This document shows positions 51,882 through 61,450 of a stretch of DNA of 64,000 nucleotides, piece after piece. Both the position numbers and the translations under genes were made by a program. This DNA comes from Bacillus sp. 491mf (GTDB taxonomy: Bacteria; Bacillota; Bacilli; Bacillales; Bacillaceae_G). Positions within the stretch are counted from its first letter, which is position 1; each line of letters starts with the position of its first letter. The notes under the pieces are model-generated. The model saw nothing but the letters and a program-made list of their open reading frames with translations. It ran no database searches and was not told where the DNA came from. Location: positions 1-64,000 of the forward strand of contig NZ_FOLV01000009.1 of the NCBI RefSeq assembly GCF_900112415.1, given 5' to 3'.

Positions 51882-52158
51882 TTTATCCCGCATTAACGGG
51901 CAGTAATACTCCCACCTCAAAATTCAGCGAAAGCATTGTCCAGCTCCAGCGGCTAGAATCGCAGGTCGTTTCGCCCCCTCGGACGAGGCAAAAAGCGCCT
52001 CTTTGTCAGGGGCGTGGGCGTCCTGCGATTCTGAGCGAGCCGCTTCTGCTTTTCTTAAGAAGTTAGGTGGGAGATAAACTGCCCGTAAAAGCCCGATTGG
52101 TTCAACTAATAATCAGTGGGGGATGAAAAAACCCCCACTGATTAAAGTTTCACTTTAT
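51882..52158. repeat. bcr1-like element with internal Bacillus-wide hairpin repeat, TTTAT at both ends
   Basis: Direct repeats TTTAT bound the element (51882-51886 and 52154-52158). The left end reads CCCGCATTAACGGGCAGTAA, the right end CCCCCACTGATTAAAGTTTCAC; I recall both from the B. cereus-group bcr1 family. ACTCCCACCT and AGGTGGGAG pair across an internal 140-bp block containing TCCAGCTCCAGCGGCTAG, the start of a G/C-rich hairpin repeat seen in many bacilli. An additional 12-bp hairpin (AATCAGTGGGGG/CCCCCACTGATT) lies near the right end. It contains no gene. Confidence 0.7.
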
Positions 52159-52225
52159 AGCTTCTTCTTTTTGACCGGAAAAAGATCTTAATATATTTAT
52201 AAAATGTTATTCTTAACCATAACGT

Positions 52226-52254
52226 TTGACTGTACAGTTTATGTATTGTATGAT
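52226..52254 (+). promoter_or_regulatory. SigA promoter of the MerR gene with palindrome
   Basis: TTGACT (52226-52231) and TATGAT (52249-52254) are 17 bases apart. A perfect 10-bp palindrome ACTGTACAGT (52229-52238) straddles the -35 and the spacer, a good candidate for autoregulation. Confidence 0.75.
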
Positions 52255-52293
52255 ATTTGTAACACATACTGGGGAGGGAAGGTCGTTGGGAAG

Positions 52294-52701
52294 GTGTACC
52301 GAATCGGACAGTTGGCTCACATGGCTCATGTTTCGAAACGAACGATTGATTATTATACGAATCTAGGTATTTTGAAAGCGGAGCGATCTCAATCCAATTA
52401 TCGCTACTACGACGAAACAGCAATTGAAACATTACGTTTTATTGAGAGATGTAAAGAAATGCATATACCGCTTTCTGAAATTAAGGATAGGATCGAGGAG
52501 AAAACAAAGCTGCTCGGTGTTAATGAAAACGTTTCGGAACAAGTACATGATGTAACAGAGCGTATCCACCGTTTGGAGACGGAATTAGTAGAATTAAAAC
52601 CGTTATTAGATGGGTTAACAGATTCACAGCGCGAAAAACTAACGAAACATTTATCAACTCAAACGACAGCTTTAATCCAATCTCTTATCTTACTATTATA
52701 G
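52294..52701 (+). CDS. MerR-family regulator
   Basis: 135 residues from GTG 52294, the only start that gives the usual VYRIGQLAHMAHVSKRTIDYYTNLGIL winged helix; GGGAAGG is very close, and a stronger GGGGAGGG is 12 bases upstream. A coiled-coil dimerisation helix follows (ETLRFIERCKEMHIPLSEIKDRIEEK). It lacks obvious Cys metal ligands. The same pair, MerR beside mpfA/yhdP, is known in B. subtilis (yhdQ-yhdP). It may respond to a different signal. Confidence 0.88.
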   Translation: MYRIGQLAHMAHVSKRTIDYYTNLGILKAERSQSNYRYYDETAIETLRFIERCKEMHIPLSEIKDRIEEKTKLLGVNENVSEQVHDVTERIHRLETELVELKPLLDGLTDSQREKLTKHLSTQTTALIQSLILLL

Positions 52702-52783
52702 TAGATAGAGCTATCCACCCTTTTAATTTCTGTATAGCGCTTTATTTTCTAAATTTAAAGAGTAAAAGAAAGTAATTATTTAT

Positions 52784-52820
52784 ACAGGAGGTGGACACCT
52801 TAGTTTTCAAACTAAGGGGG
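52784..52820 (+). promoter_or_regulatory. Two Shine-Dalgarno sites flanking a hairpin before mpfA
   Basis: AGGAGGTGG (52786-52794) is followed by the hairpin CCTTAGTTT..AAACTAAGG (52798-52817), whose right arm runs into AAGGGGG, the ribosome site used for TTG 52826. GGTG/CACC at 52790-52799 can also pair. Such nested pairings could control translation or attenuation. Confidence 0.4.
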
Positions 52821-52825
52821 ATTCT

Positions 52826-54148
52826 TTGGAAATATTTAATTTAGTTATGATTGCGATTTTAATCGCATTTACTGGATTTTTCGTGGCAGCAGAGTTTGCT
52901 ATGGTTAAGGTGCGTTCAAGTCGTATTGATCAACTTGTCGCAGAGGGAAGACGAGGCGCATTAGCAGCCAAAAAGGTAACAGCGAATTTAGATGAATATT
53001 TATCGGCGTGTCAATTAGGGATAACTATTACAGCTCTTGCGCTCGGATCGCTTGGAGAGCCTACGGTTCATCGTATATTACAGCCGTTATTTCAAGATCT
53101 ACATTTTCCAGATACAGTTGCCAATTCAGTATCGTATATTCTTGCATTTGCAACGGTTACCTTTTTACATGTAGTTGTTGGTGAGCTAGCACCGAAAACA
53201 GTAGCAATTCAAAAGGCAGAAAAAATTACAATGTTGTTTGCAGCACCGCTTATCATGTTTTACAAAATCATGTTCCCGTTTATTTGGATGTTAAATAAAT
53301 CGGCGCGTCTTGTAACGGGGTTATTCGGATTAAAACCAGCATCTGAGCATGAAGTAGCGCACTCGGAAGAGGAATTACGTTTAATTCTTTCAGAGAGCTA
53401 TGAAAATGGGGAAATTAATCAGGCGGAGTATAAATATGTAAACAATATTTTTGAGTTCGATAATCGTATTGCAAAAGAGATTATGGTGCCACGGACAGAA
53501 ATCGTTGGTTTCTATCTTGAAGATTCAGTAGAAGATCATATGAAAGTAATCCGAAGTGAAAAGTACACACGTTACCCAATCTTTGGAGAAGATAAAGACG
53601 ATATTATCGGGATGGTAAACGTAAAAGATTTCTTTATTCGTTATATGAAAAACGATAAAGAAGACCTACAATCTATCAAAACATTTATGCGTCCTATTAT
53701 TGAAGTAATGGAGACAATTCCAATCCATGATTTACTTCTGCAAATGCAAAAGAAGCGAATTCCAATGGCTGTGTTATATGATGAATATGGCGGGACAGCG
53801 GGAATTGTGACGCTTGAAGATATATTAGAAGAAATTGTTGGTGAAATTCGTGATGAATATGATGAAGATGAGCATCCTCCAATTCATCATGTTGATGAGC
53901 ATCATAAAATTGTCGATGGTAAAGTATTGATTAGTGAAATTCAAGATTTATTTGGATTACACATTGATGAAGTAGAAGTTGATACAATTGGCGGTTGGGT
54001 GATGACACAAAATCACGAAATTCAAGAAGGACAATCGGTTGAAGCAGAAGGATATGAATTTAAAGTTTTAGAAAAAGATGCACATCAAATTAAGCGTATC
54101 GAAATTCGTAAAATGGATGTACAACAGGAAGAAGCAGCAACTGTATAG
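52826..54148 (+). CDS. mpfA: CNNM/CorC-type Mg2+ exporter (hemolysin family, YhdP/MpfA-like)
   Basis: 440 residues from TTG 52826 behind AAGGGGG. The N-terminal CNNM/DUF21 domain has four hydrophobic segments (FVAAEFAMVKVRSSRID at its start). Two CBS domains (IMVPRTEIVGFY and FMRPIIEVMETIPI) follow, then a CorC_HlyC domain. It is the homologue of the Bacillus magnesium exporter, and older names call it haemolysin. Its last codons (EEAATV) lie inside the terminator hairpin. The MerR gene is its upstream neighbour. Confidence 0.92.
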   Translation: MEIFNLVMIAILIAFTGFFVAAEFAMVKVRSSRIDQLVAEGRRGALAAKKVTANLDEYLSACQLGITITALALGSLGEPTVHRILQPLFQDLHFPDTVANSVSYILAFATVTFLHVVVGELAPKTVAIQKAEKITMLFAAPLIMFYKIMFPFIWMLNKSARLVTGLFGLKPASEHEVAHSEEELRLILSESYENGEINQAEYKYVNNIFEFDNRIAKEIMVPRTEIVGFYLEDSVEDHMKVIRSEKYTRYPIFGEDKDDIIGMVNVKDFFIRYMKNDKEDLQSIKTFMRPIIEVMETIPIHDLLLQMQKKRIPMAVLYDEYGGTAGIVTLEDILEEIVGEIRDEYDEDEHPPIHHVDEHHKIVDGKVLISEIQDLFGLHIDEVEVDTIGGWVMTQNHEIQEGQSVEAEGYEFKVLEKDAHQIKRIEIRKMDVQQEEAATV

Positions 54149-54161
54149 TTGCTGCTTCTTC
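54128..54161 (+). terminator. 15-bp terminator stem overlapping the end of mpfA
   Basis: GAAGAAGCAGCAACT (54128-54142) pairs perfectly with AGTTGCTGCTTCTTC (54147-54161) around GTAT. The left arm encodes EEAAT of the protein and the stop TAG lies at the start of the right arm. Confidence 0.9.
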
Positions 54162-54268
54162 TTATATTCATGTGAAAATAATGACCTATGTTATGTTTGA
54201 ATATTTTCAATTATTTGGAATTGTGATAAAATGAAAATTACGTCTTTTCAAACGAGAGGTGGAGTCCT

Positions 54269-54625
54269 ATGATATTTTCTTCCTTACCTAGTTGGTTTTG
54301 GGCAATCTACTATGGTGGTTTATTAATCGCATTCAGCCTTTCTTGTCTTTACCTCTCCCAGAAAAAGAAACAACGCATCAGTATGATAGGCAGTATCATT
54401 AATATTTGCTGTATTTTGTTTGTTCCAGTGTTCTCAGCCTTGAACTGTATTGCAAGAGAGGGAAATGAGTGGGATCATATTAAGTTGTCTGTCTCTCAAG
54501 GAGAAAGCTGGACGTTTTATACACTTGGTGGGCATATATATATTCTAGTTTGGACCTTGTTGCTGATTTGGTTACTTTTTCGCCTTTTTAAACGGAAGAG
54601 AATGGAAATAACTATGAAAGAATAG
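54269..54625 (+). CDS. Hypothetical membrane protein
   Basis: 118 residues with four hydrophobic helices (about 10-30, 38-60, 85-100, 92-108), a lysine-rich short loop between the first two, and a basic C-terminus. Cys residues lie in helices 1-2 (CLYL, NICCILF). GAGAGGTGGAG precedes the ATG. I recognise no family. It may belong to the surrounding house-keeping block, as it has no operon partners. Confidence 0.75.
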   Translation: MIFSSLPSWFWAIYYGGLLIAFSLSCLYLSQKKKQRISMIGSIINICCILFVPVFSALNCIAREGNEWDHIKLSVSQGESWTFYTLGGHIYILVWTLLLIWLLFRLFKRKRMEITMKE

Positions 54626-54758
54626 CTTTTCTTTTGCATATTTGAGGATTTTTTAGTGGCTCTTTTTAAAGAGTAGAGTGTTTTTGGTTAATGTCTTTAA
54701 GTGTATAAAATTTGTTAGAATGAAAGTTACGTCTTCAATTAAGAAAGGAAGATAGAGT

Positions 54759-55475
54759 ATGAATAAACAGCAAATTATTGATGCATACGATATATTAGCT
54801 AGTCATTATGAACATTGTGTTGATTATGAGAGTCCGTATAATATAGATTATGAACGTCCGGCTATGATGAGTCAGTTGCCTAGCAGTATGACAGGGATGA
54901 ATATACTCGATGCAGGGTGTGCAGCAGGATGGTATACAGAACAGTTTCTAACTAGGGAAGCAAATGTAATCGCGATTGATGTTAGTAGCGAGATGGTTGC
55001 GGCTACCAAAAGAAGAATAGGGGAGAAAGCAGAGGTTTATCAACTAGATTTTGAAAATACGTTACCTTTTGCGGATAGTACATTTGATTGCATTGTCAGT
55101 TCGTTAGCTCTTCACTATATTGCAGATTGGAACCGTACATTTGCTGAATTTGAGAGGGTATTAAAACAAAATGGAACACTTTTGTTTTCCGTTCATCATC
55201 CAGCGATGGATATTCAGTTATCGGAGAATAAGGAATACTTTAACTGTGAATTTCTTCATGATAAATGGAAGAAAAGCGGTAAGTATATTGATATGTATTT
55301 TTATCGCCGACCACTGCAAGACATTATAAATGATACACTTCATCATTTTGAAATTGAAAAAATAATTGAACCGATCCCAACAGAAGAATTAAGACAAAAT
55401 TACCCATCATCTTATGAAAAGTTATTAAAACAACCAAGTTTTTTAATTATAAAGGCAAAGAAAAAGAGACTCTAA
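54759..55475 (+). CDS. Class I SAM-dependent methyltransferase
   Basis: 238 residues. MNILDAGCAAGWYTEQFL is motif I, AIDVSSEMVAATKRR motif II, and DSTFDCIVSSLALHYIADW motif III with the methyltransf_11 pattern. The C-terminal half (PAMDIQLSENKEYF onward) is like ubiE/BioC-type small-molecule methyltransferases. Substrate unknown. AAAGGAAG precedes the ATG. Confidence 0.9.
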   Translation: MNKQQIIDAYDILASHYEHCVDYESPYNIDYERPAMMSQLPSSMTGMNILDAGCAAGWYTEQFLTREANVIAIDVSSEMVAATKRRIGEKAEVYQLDFENTLPFADSTFDCIVSSLALHYIADWNRTFAEFERVLKQNGTLLFSVHHPAMDIQLSENKEYFNCEFLHDKWKKSGKYIDMYFYRRPLQDIINDTLHHFEIEKIIEPIPTEELRQNYPSSYEKLLKQPSFLIIKAKKKRL

Positions 55476-55559
55476 GAATGCAATAGAAATTGTCGTGTAA
55501 GATGTTACATTTTAGTAGTGTTGATAAATAAAAAATTACAATAATTTCAGGAGGAAATT

Positions 55560-56129
55560 ATGTATACATACATTTATATGGTTAGACATGGCGAATCGCC
55601 AAAAACAGAAGGAGACGAACGAACACGCGGATTGACTGAGAAGGGAAAAATTGATGCAATTAGAGTAACTGAATTATTGAAAGATGAAGGAGTAGACACG
55701 TTCATTTCAAGCCCATATAGCCGAGCTATGTTGACGATAGAGGAGTTAGCTCATTTTTACGAGAAGGAAATATTAGTAGACGAAAACCTTAAAGAATGTA
55801 TGTTTACAAGTGGGGATACGAAAATATCAGATAAGGAATTATATCCGCTTGTAAAGAGAATGTTTTCGAGTCCGGATTTTGCATTACAAGGCGGGGAATC
55901 AAAAACAGATTGTCAGAGCCGTGCTGTGGCAGTGTTGAAGCAAATATTAAAGGATTTTAGAGGGCATAAAATTGTAATGGGTACTCATGGACTTGTTATG
56001 ACTTTAATGATGGAACATTTTGATAGTCGATATGGATATGAATTTTTAATGGAAACATCAAAACCGGATGTATACAGAATGAAGTTTAGTGGTGAGGAAT
56101 TAATTGATATAGAAAGATTATGGACATAA
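55560..56129 (+). CDS. Histidine phosphatase family protein
   Basis: 189 residues. VRHGES gives the RHG motif with the phosphorylated His; SSPYSRAMLT, then GTHGLV provide the second Arg/His set. It hydrolyses or transfers phosphate from a small metabolite (phosphoglycerate-mutase-like fold). AGGAGG lies five bases before the ATG. It ends at a terminator. Confidence 0.93.
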   Translation: MYTYIYMVRHGESPKTEGDERTRGLTEKGKIDAIRVTELLKDEGVDTFISSPYSRAMLTIEELAHFYEKEILVDENLKECMFTSGDTKISDKELYPLVKRMFSSPDFALQGGESKTDCQSRAVAVLKQILKDFRGHKIVMGTHGLVMTLMMEHFDSRYGYEFLMETSKPDVYRMKFSGEELIDIERLWT

Positions 56130-56150
56130 TGATTTTGACTAATTTTTAAG

Positions 56151-56176
56151 AAGGCAAAGCTGAGTAGCTTTGCCTT
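56151..56176 (+). terminator. 11-bp stem terminator
   Basis: AAGGCAAAGCT pairs with AGCTTTGCCTT around GAGT, followed by TT. It ends the histidine phosphatase gene. Confidence 0.88.
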
Positions 56177-56360
56177 TTCATTTGTAAAATTCATGTTGTT
56201 TGTTTGGAATATAGTTTGATCATTTTTGTGCTGGAATGTTCAATTAAAGGGCCAGTTTGTAGAGGGTTTTAACAAGTTTTTTAGAGTTATTATTTAAATA
56301 GGGATTTTGAAGTCTTTTGGTGAATATTAAATGTTAATCTAAAAGATGGAGGTTGCTTTG

Positions 56361-56876
56361 ATGTTGAAACTGTTTCAATATAACTGGCAAGTTCGTGATG
56401 ATTGGTTTACATTGTGCGAAGACATACCGGATGAAGAACTATTAAAGAAACGGGTCGGTGGGTTTGGTAGTATCCTATATACCCTATTTCATATTGTAGA
56501 TGTGGAATATATGTGGATCTTAGGTTTGCGAGGTGAACGAGTACCTGAGGAACCATTATTTGAAGATTATGCCAACTTACAAAAAGTGAAAAATCTTTCA
56601 GCCCAATACCGTAAGAAAGTGAAGCCATTTGTGACGTCTTGGACAAATGAAATGGATTCTCGGAAACTTTCAGAAACTGATTTCAATGAAGACCCGATTA
56701 GCTCTAGAGACGCACCAATCAGGCATCGAGTCATTGAATGTACACACGGAGAGATCATACGTCATGTCATTGCCCACGAAATCCACCATATCGGCCAGTT
56801 ATCTATATGGGCACGTGAAATAGGGAGGGAGCCTATTTCCGCAAATCTAAGAGGAAGAGGGCTATTCGATAATTAG
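56361..56876 (+). CDS. DinB-family protein
   Basis: 171 residues from ATG 56361, behind GGAGG; the ATG at 56346 is before the site. Helical, with His in FHIVDVEYMWI and HVIAHEIHHIGQL forming the DinB three-His site. Longer than the DinB at 46876, and only distantly similar to it. Putative thiol- or metal-dependent enzyme of unknown substrate. Confidence 0.9.
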   Translation: MLKLFQYNWQVRDDWFTLCEDIPDEELLKKRVGGFGSILYTLFHIVDVEYMWILGLRGERVPEEPLFEDYANLQKVKNLSAQYRKKVKPFVTSWTNEMDSRKLSETDFNEDPISSRDAPIRHRVIECTHGEIIRHVIAHEIHHIGQLSIWAREIGREPISANLRGRGLFDN

Positions 56877-57038
56877 ACTGCCTTTGCCAATTTCACAATT
56901 GGGCGCGTTACTGGAACAATGATAGTGCAGTTGCTTCTTCAAGTAACGGGGCAAGTTAATGAAAGAAGAAGCTACGTGAAAATATAAATTTATGTGTTGA
57001 TGTTAAACTGTAATATACAAAAGTCAGGAGGTAATTAT

Positions 57039-57446
57039 ATGGGGAAATCTATCCATTATACGATTGAGTCCCCTGATAACTTTGAGCAATTACTAACCCT
57101 ATATGAATCTTTAGGGTGGAATTCACATAAATTAACAGTTCATGAACTGGAACAAATGTGTAATCAAAGTTGGTATGCAATATATGCTTTTGATAAGCAA
57201 CAATTAGTAGGTATGGGACGTGTTATTTCGGATGGTGTAATTACTGGAATTGTTTGTGGAGTATGTGTGCTGCCAAGCTATCAGTCTGAGGGAATCGGAA
57301 AAGAAATGGTGAATCGAATTATTCAACATTGTGAGAAAAATCGAGTAATGCCTCAACTTATGTGCGTAGAAAGTTTGGAAACATATTATGAAACTTTTGG
57401 ATTTAAGAAATTTACCATTGGTATGAAAAAGAATATAAATCGATAA
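57039..57446 (+). CDS. GNAT-family N-acetyltransferase
   Basis: 135 residues from ATG 57039, behind CAGGAGG. VCVLPSYQSEGIGKEMVNRIIQHCE is the acetyl-CoA motif A, and SLETYYETFGFKKF motif B. The frame could be extended to 56994 without a ribosome site. Small acetyltransferase of unknown substrate. It is preceded by a 115-bp gap with no gene and followed by a terminator. Confidence 0.9.
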   Translation: MGKSIHYTIESPDNFEQLLTLYESLGWNSHKLTVHELEQMCNQSWYAIYAFDKQQLVGMGRVISDGVITGIVCGVCVLPSYQSEGIGKEMVNRIIQHCEKNRVMPQLMCVESLETYYETFGFKKFTIGMKKNINR

Positions 57447-57471
57447 ATTCGAATTAATTTATTGTAGGGGT

Positions 57472-57504
57472 TTTTGGCAGAAAAACTGCGATTTTCTGCC
57501 AAAA
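57472..57504 (+). terminator. 13-bp stem terminator
   Basis: TTTTGGCAGAAAA pairs with TTTTCTGCCAAAA around a 7-base loop. It ends the GNAT gene. T-rich sequence follows after a short gap. Confidence 0.75.
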
Positions 57505-57634
57505 CTCCTTTTAGAATTAGCAAATGCTTATATTGAATAGGCAATGACCTTCAACGATCGGGCGCGATTGTGGGACAACATAGGTAGAAATGATCAATTT
57601 TTTTATAAAAACCAAACTTAAATCTGCTGGAGAA

Positions 57635-57675
57635 GAATCCGTTTTGATCAATCTTTTTTCAAAATGGATTCTTTT
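57635..57675. terminator. Terminator overlapping the end of the AraC gene
   Basis: AGAATCCGTTTTGA (57636-57649) pairs with TCAAAATGGATTCT (57659-57672), with one G-U pair, flanked by A/T runs. The AraC stop and last codons (KNPF) are inside the right arm. Confidence 0.7.
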
Positions 57676-58951
57676 TATTTATCGTACAACTTGGAATTTG
57701 CTCTTCCTTTTTTGGACTCTCCATAATCCCTCTTTTAAATTGGCTTGGAGTCACACCTACAATTTTTTTGAAAACCTTAGTAAAATAACTTTGATCATGG
57801 AAGTTTAAAAGAGTCGAAATTTCAGTTAAAGAATGTGGTGTAAAGGTCAATAAGCTCCTTGCTTCATCCACCTTAGCCTGTTGTATATATTCTTTTATTG
57901 TAATGCCAACTTCTTTTTTAAAAAGATTAGACAGATAGTTTGGATTCATTTCGACTAATTCAGCTAATCGTGAAAGGCTGATATCTTCGTATACATGGGA
58001 AAATATATAAATTTGACAAGTATTAATGGGCTTGGAATATTTCAGTTTCTTTCCTTTATAAACTCGTTCAGTAAGCTCTACAAAAGCATTTTCTAACAAT
58101 TGGTTCACTGATCTATATTCGTTCAATTCCTCCAGCTTTTGGATAAACAAATCGCTTAGAGTGTAAGCAATATCGGGACTAAGACCTCCGTCAACAGCAG
58201 CTCTGGTAGCAAGTGTAATCGCAGCGATAGCCAATTTTTTTATGCTTCGTAATTGACTTGTTTTCGAAAGAACACCTATTTCCCATTCTTTAGGTCGAGT
58301 CTGAAATACTTTAATCAGCTCATCCTTTTTCCCCTCTGTGATACAACAGAAAAATTTCTTTTCATAAAGTGGATCAATATATGACATTGTTGTTTGTCGT
58401 TGTTTTGATACTTGAATTTCTGGCTGTTCAATGTTAAACCTCCTTTCTTCCAACAATCTATTTTGTTGATGTATATCAACCGTATCCAATTCTTTTTGAT
58501 AAACCGTATAAAAAAGAAATCTACTTATGTTAATGAAATCCCACTGACTAATAACAGGAAGGGAACGGTAATATTCCATCAATTTCTCTTTATTTATGCT
58601 TAAATGAAAGTCGTTAAGAATTCCTCTAATGGATTCCTCCGGTATTTTGGAAAAAAGGACAGGTCCAACAATAATTTTTCCGTAAAATTGTTCTTCGAAA
58701 AATATATTAATCGAGAATAGATTTCCCAAGTAATCAGTTTCTGTAAATACGGGGAAGTGCAGCGTGTTATCCCCTAAAAACAATTGATTTAGTAATTTTC
58801 CTTTTAAGTCATCATACAGGTGATGCTGAGGATCAATGTAATGTTCAAATACCGATTCTCCTTGATTATTTAAGAAAAAGATAGGTATTTTAAACACCTC
58901 AAAACCTAGTCTGCAAATGTATTCAAAATCCTCTTGTTTAGGGAAATTCAT
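57659..58951 (-). CDS. AraC-family regulator with N-terminal sensor domain
   Basis: 430 residues from ATG 58951, with GGAGG seven bases upstream; a frame from 58996 lacks it. The C-terminal 100 residues are the double helix-turn-helix (LSRLAELVEMNPNYLSNLFKKEVGITIKEYI and LTEISTLLNFHDQSYFTKVFKK). The N-terminal 300 residues resemble the effector part of sensor AraC proteins, with no membrane helix. It is divergent to the GH3-MFS operon and is likely its activator, sensing a beta-glucoside or its phosphate. Confidence 0.9.
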   Translation of the reverse strand: MNFPKQEDFEYICRLGFEVFKIPIFFLNNQGESVFEHYIDPQHHLYDDLKGKLLNQLFLGDNTLHFPVFTETDYLGNLFSINIFFEEQFYGKIIVGPVLFSKIPEESIRGILNDFHLSINKEKLMEYYRSLPVISQWDFINISRFLFYTVYQKELDTVDIHQQNRLLEERRFNIEQPEIQVSKQRQTTMSYIDPLYEKKFFCCITEGKKDELIKVFQTRPKEWEIGVLSKTSQLRSIKKLAIAAITLATRAAVDGGLSPDIAYTLSDLFIQKLEELNEYRSVNQLLENAFVELTERVYKGKKLKYSKPINTCQIYIFSHVYEDISLSRLAELVEMNPNYLSNLFKKEVGITIKEYIQQAKVDEARSLLTFTPHSLTEISTLLNFHDQSYFTKVFKKIVGVTPSQFKRGIMESPKKEEQIPSCTINKKNPF

Positions 58952-59065
58952 GACTTTCCTCCACTCGTTTAATTTTGATAGATTAAAAAATTTCAACTGT
59001 AATTATTACCTTTTTTCTGTAAATAATACCATATCTGAAGAAAAATAAAACCTATAATAGTTTTA

Positions 59066-59079
59066 AGAAAACGGTTTCA
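59066..59079 (+). promoter_or_regulatory. Probable CcpA site (cre) before the GH3 gene
   Basis: AGAAAACGGTTTCA matches cre (TGNAARCGNWWWCA) except for the first T. TATAAT at 59053-59058 lies just upstream, so CcpA would block elongation or initiation. Fits a carbohydrate-use operon. Only visually matched. Confidence 0.55.
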
Positions 59080-59105
59080 AAAATAAATTAAACAGGAGAA
59101 GCGAT

Positions 59106-61403
59106 ATGAAAAGAAATATAAAGCAGATTATATCCAAAATGACATTAGAAGAAAAAGCTAGTCTTTGTTCAGGTTTAGATTTTTGGCATACAAAAGGGAT
59201 TGAGCGCTTGGGGATTCCGTCCATTATGGTAACCGATGGACCACACGGACTTCGCAAACAGAAGGAAGGGTCCGATCATTTAGGGATTTTTGACAGCGTT
59301 CCTGCAACCTGCTTCCCATCCGCTGTAGGCTTAGCAAGTACATGGAATAGAGAATTAATTAATAAAGTTGGCGTTGCATTAGGAGAAGAATGTCAGGCTG
59401 AAGATGTCGCAGTTTTACTTGGACCTGGGGTAAATATTAAACGTTCTCCACTCTGTGGAAGAAACTTTGAATATTTTTCAGAAGATCCGTACCTTTCTTC
59501 TGAAATGGCAGCAAGTCATATTAATGGTGTGCAAAGTCAAGGGGTTGGGACCTCTTTGAAGCACTTTGCTGCAAATAATCAGGAACACCGTAGAATGTCC
59601 ACCGATGCAATTATAGATGAAAGAACATTACGCGAGATCTACCTTGCCAGTTTTGAAGGCGTTGTAAAGAAAGCGAAGCCATGGACAGTAATGTCAGCTT
59701 ATAACAAAGTTAATGGTGTATACGCATCAGAAAACGAATCCTTGTTAAATAATATTTTAAAGGATGAATGGGGATTTGAAGGCTTTGTGGTTTCTGACTG
59801 GGGAGCAGTAAATGAACGAGGTGATGCTCTTTCCGCCGGATTGGAGCTTGAAATGCCAGCAAGCAATGGAATCGGCGAACAAAAAATTATTAAGGCAGTA
59901 AGAAACGGAGAGCTTTCCGAAGAAAAGTTGGACCTTGCTGTAGAAAGATTTTTAAGTATCATTTTTAAGGCAGCTGAAAACAAAAAGGAAAACGCTGTCT
60001 ATGACATAAATGCCCATCACCGTCTTGCGAGGGAAGTGGCAAGAGAAAGTATGGTTCTCTTGAAAAATGAAGACAAAATCCTTCCTTTGAAAAAAGAAGG
60101 CACAGTTGCTGTAATCGGTGAATTTGCAAAGATACCTAGATATCAAGGTGGCGGAAGCTCCCATATAAAGCCTACAAAATTAGAAAATATTTTGGAAGAG
60201 ATTGAGAACGTTTCAGGTAAGAATACCAGTGTGTTATTCGCAAAGGGATACCTCCTTGAAAGTGATGAGGTGGATAAAAATCTTATCAATGAAGCAAAAG
60301 AAGTTGCTACTGGTGCAGATACAGTAATCATTTTTGTTGGTCTTCCTGACAGGTGCGAATCTGAGGGATATGACCGTGAGCATATGAACTTGCCGGAAAA
60401 CCATGTCCAATTGATCCAAGCTATTGCAGAAATAAATAACAATATTGTTGTTGTATTAAGTAACGGTGCTCCAATTGAAATGCCATGGATCACGAAAGTA
60501 AAAGGACTTTTAGAAGGCTACTTAGGCGGACAGGCACTTGGAGGAGCAATTGCTGATCTATTATTTGGTGATGCGAATCCAAGCGGAAAATTAGCAGAAA
60601 CATTTCCAAGACAATTGTCAGAAACTCCATCGTACCTTAACTTCCCTGGTGAAGGAGATAGAGTAGAGTACAAGGAAGGGATTTTCGTAGGGTACCGTTA
60701 CTATGATAAGAAAAGGATTGAACCATTATTCCCGTTCGGATTTGGCTTGAGTTATACAAACTTTGAATACAGCAAACTCTCCATAAGCGAAAAGGAAATG
60801 AAAGACGCCGGAAAGGTTACAGTGACAGTCAATGTGGGAAATACTGGAAATGTAGCGGGAAAAGAAATTGTACAGCTTTATGTCCGCGATGTGGAAACCA
60901 ATGTAATTAGACCTGAAAAAGAACTAAAAGGTTTTGAAAAAGTGGAATTATTGCCGGATGAGGAGAAAACAGTAACTTTCCTATTGGATAAACGCGCGTT
61001 TGCTTACTATAACGTGGAACTGAAAGACTGGCATGTTGAATCAGGACAATTTGAAATTTTAATCGGGAAATCATCCAGAGATATAATCCTTAAGGACACT
61101 GTTTATGTCGAATCAAGTGTTCTCATTAAGAAGACGGTTCATAGGAATACAACCATTGGAGATTTGTTGATGAATCCAATACTCGCACCAATAGCACAGG
61201 AACTGCTGGCAAAAATGAATGAAGGAAACCCGCATTTGAATACATATCCAAGTGAGACTACTCAATCTGAAATGATGATTGCGATGATGAAATATATGCC
61301 GTTACGAGCAATGGTTAACTTCAGTCAGGGTGCAATGACAGAAGAAATGCTATCGGGGATTATACAACAATTAAACGGGCATTTGGCTAAAGAAACAGTG
61401 TAA
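59106..61403 (+). CDS. GH3 family beta-glucosidase
   Basis: 765 residues. GH3 N-domain with [38 protein letters not shown] and FVVSDWGA, whose Asp is the nucleophile. GH3 C-domain with [32 protein letters not shown], then a fibronectin-III-like domain ([19 protein letters not shown]) and an extra C-terminal helical region. No signal peptide, so it cleaves imported beta-linked sugars. GGAGAAG precedes the ATG. The MFS transporter gene starts about 48 bases after it. Confidence 0.95.
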   Translation: MKRNIKQIISKMTLEEKASLCSGLDFWHTKGIERLGIPSIMVTDGPHGLRKQKEGSDHLGIFDSVPATCFPSAVGLASTWNRELINKVGVALGEECQAEDVAVLLGPGVNIKRSPLCGRNFEYFSEDPYLSSEMAASHINGVQSQGVGTSLKHFAANNQEHRRMSTDAIIDERTLREIYLASFEGVVKKAKPWTVMSAYNKVNGVYASENESLLNNILKDEWGFEGFVVSDWGAVNERGDALSAGLELEMPASNGIGEQKIIKAVRNGELSEEKLDLAVERFLSIIFKAAENKKENAVYDINAHHRLAREVARESMVLLKNEDKILPLKKEGTVAVIGEFAKIPRYQGGGSSHIKPTKLENILEEIENVSGKNTSVLFAKGYLLESDEVDKNLINEAKEVATGADTVIIFVGLPDRCESEGYDREHMNLPENHVQLIQAIAEINNNIVVVLSNGAPIEMPWITKVKGLLEGYLGGQALGGAIADLLFGDANPSGKLAETFPRQLSETPSYLNFPGEGDRVEYKEGIFVGYRYYDKKRIEPLFPFGFGLSYTNFEYSKLSISEKEMKDAGKVTVTVNVGNTGNVAGKEIVQLYVRDVETNVIRPEKELKGFEKVELLPDEEKTVTFLLDKRAFAYYNVELKDWHVESGQFEILIGKSSRDIILKDTVYVESSVLIKKTVHRNTTIGDLLMNPILAPIAQELLAKMNEGNPHLNTYPSETTQSEMMIAMMKYMPLRAMVNFSQGAMTEEMLSGIIQQLNGHLAKETV

Positions 61404-61450
61404 ATGATAAAAATTCATTGCAATTATTCAAATCTATTGGAGGCATGAAT

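Noticed and set aside
56877-57038. Possible gene remnant containing GGGCGCG
   Set aside because: A similar GGGCGCG context recurs near 57560, but both stretches are too short and show no consistent frame.
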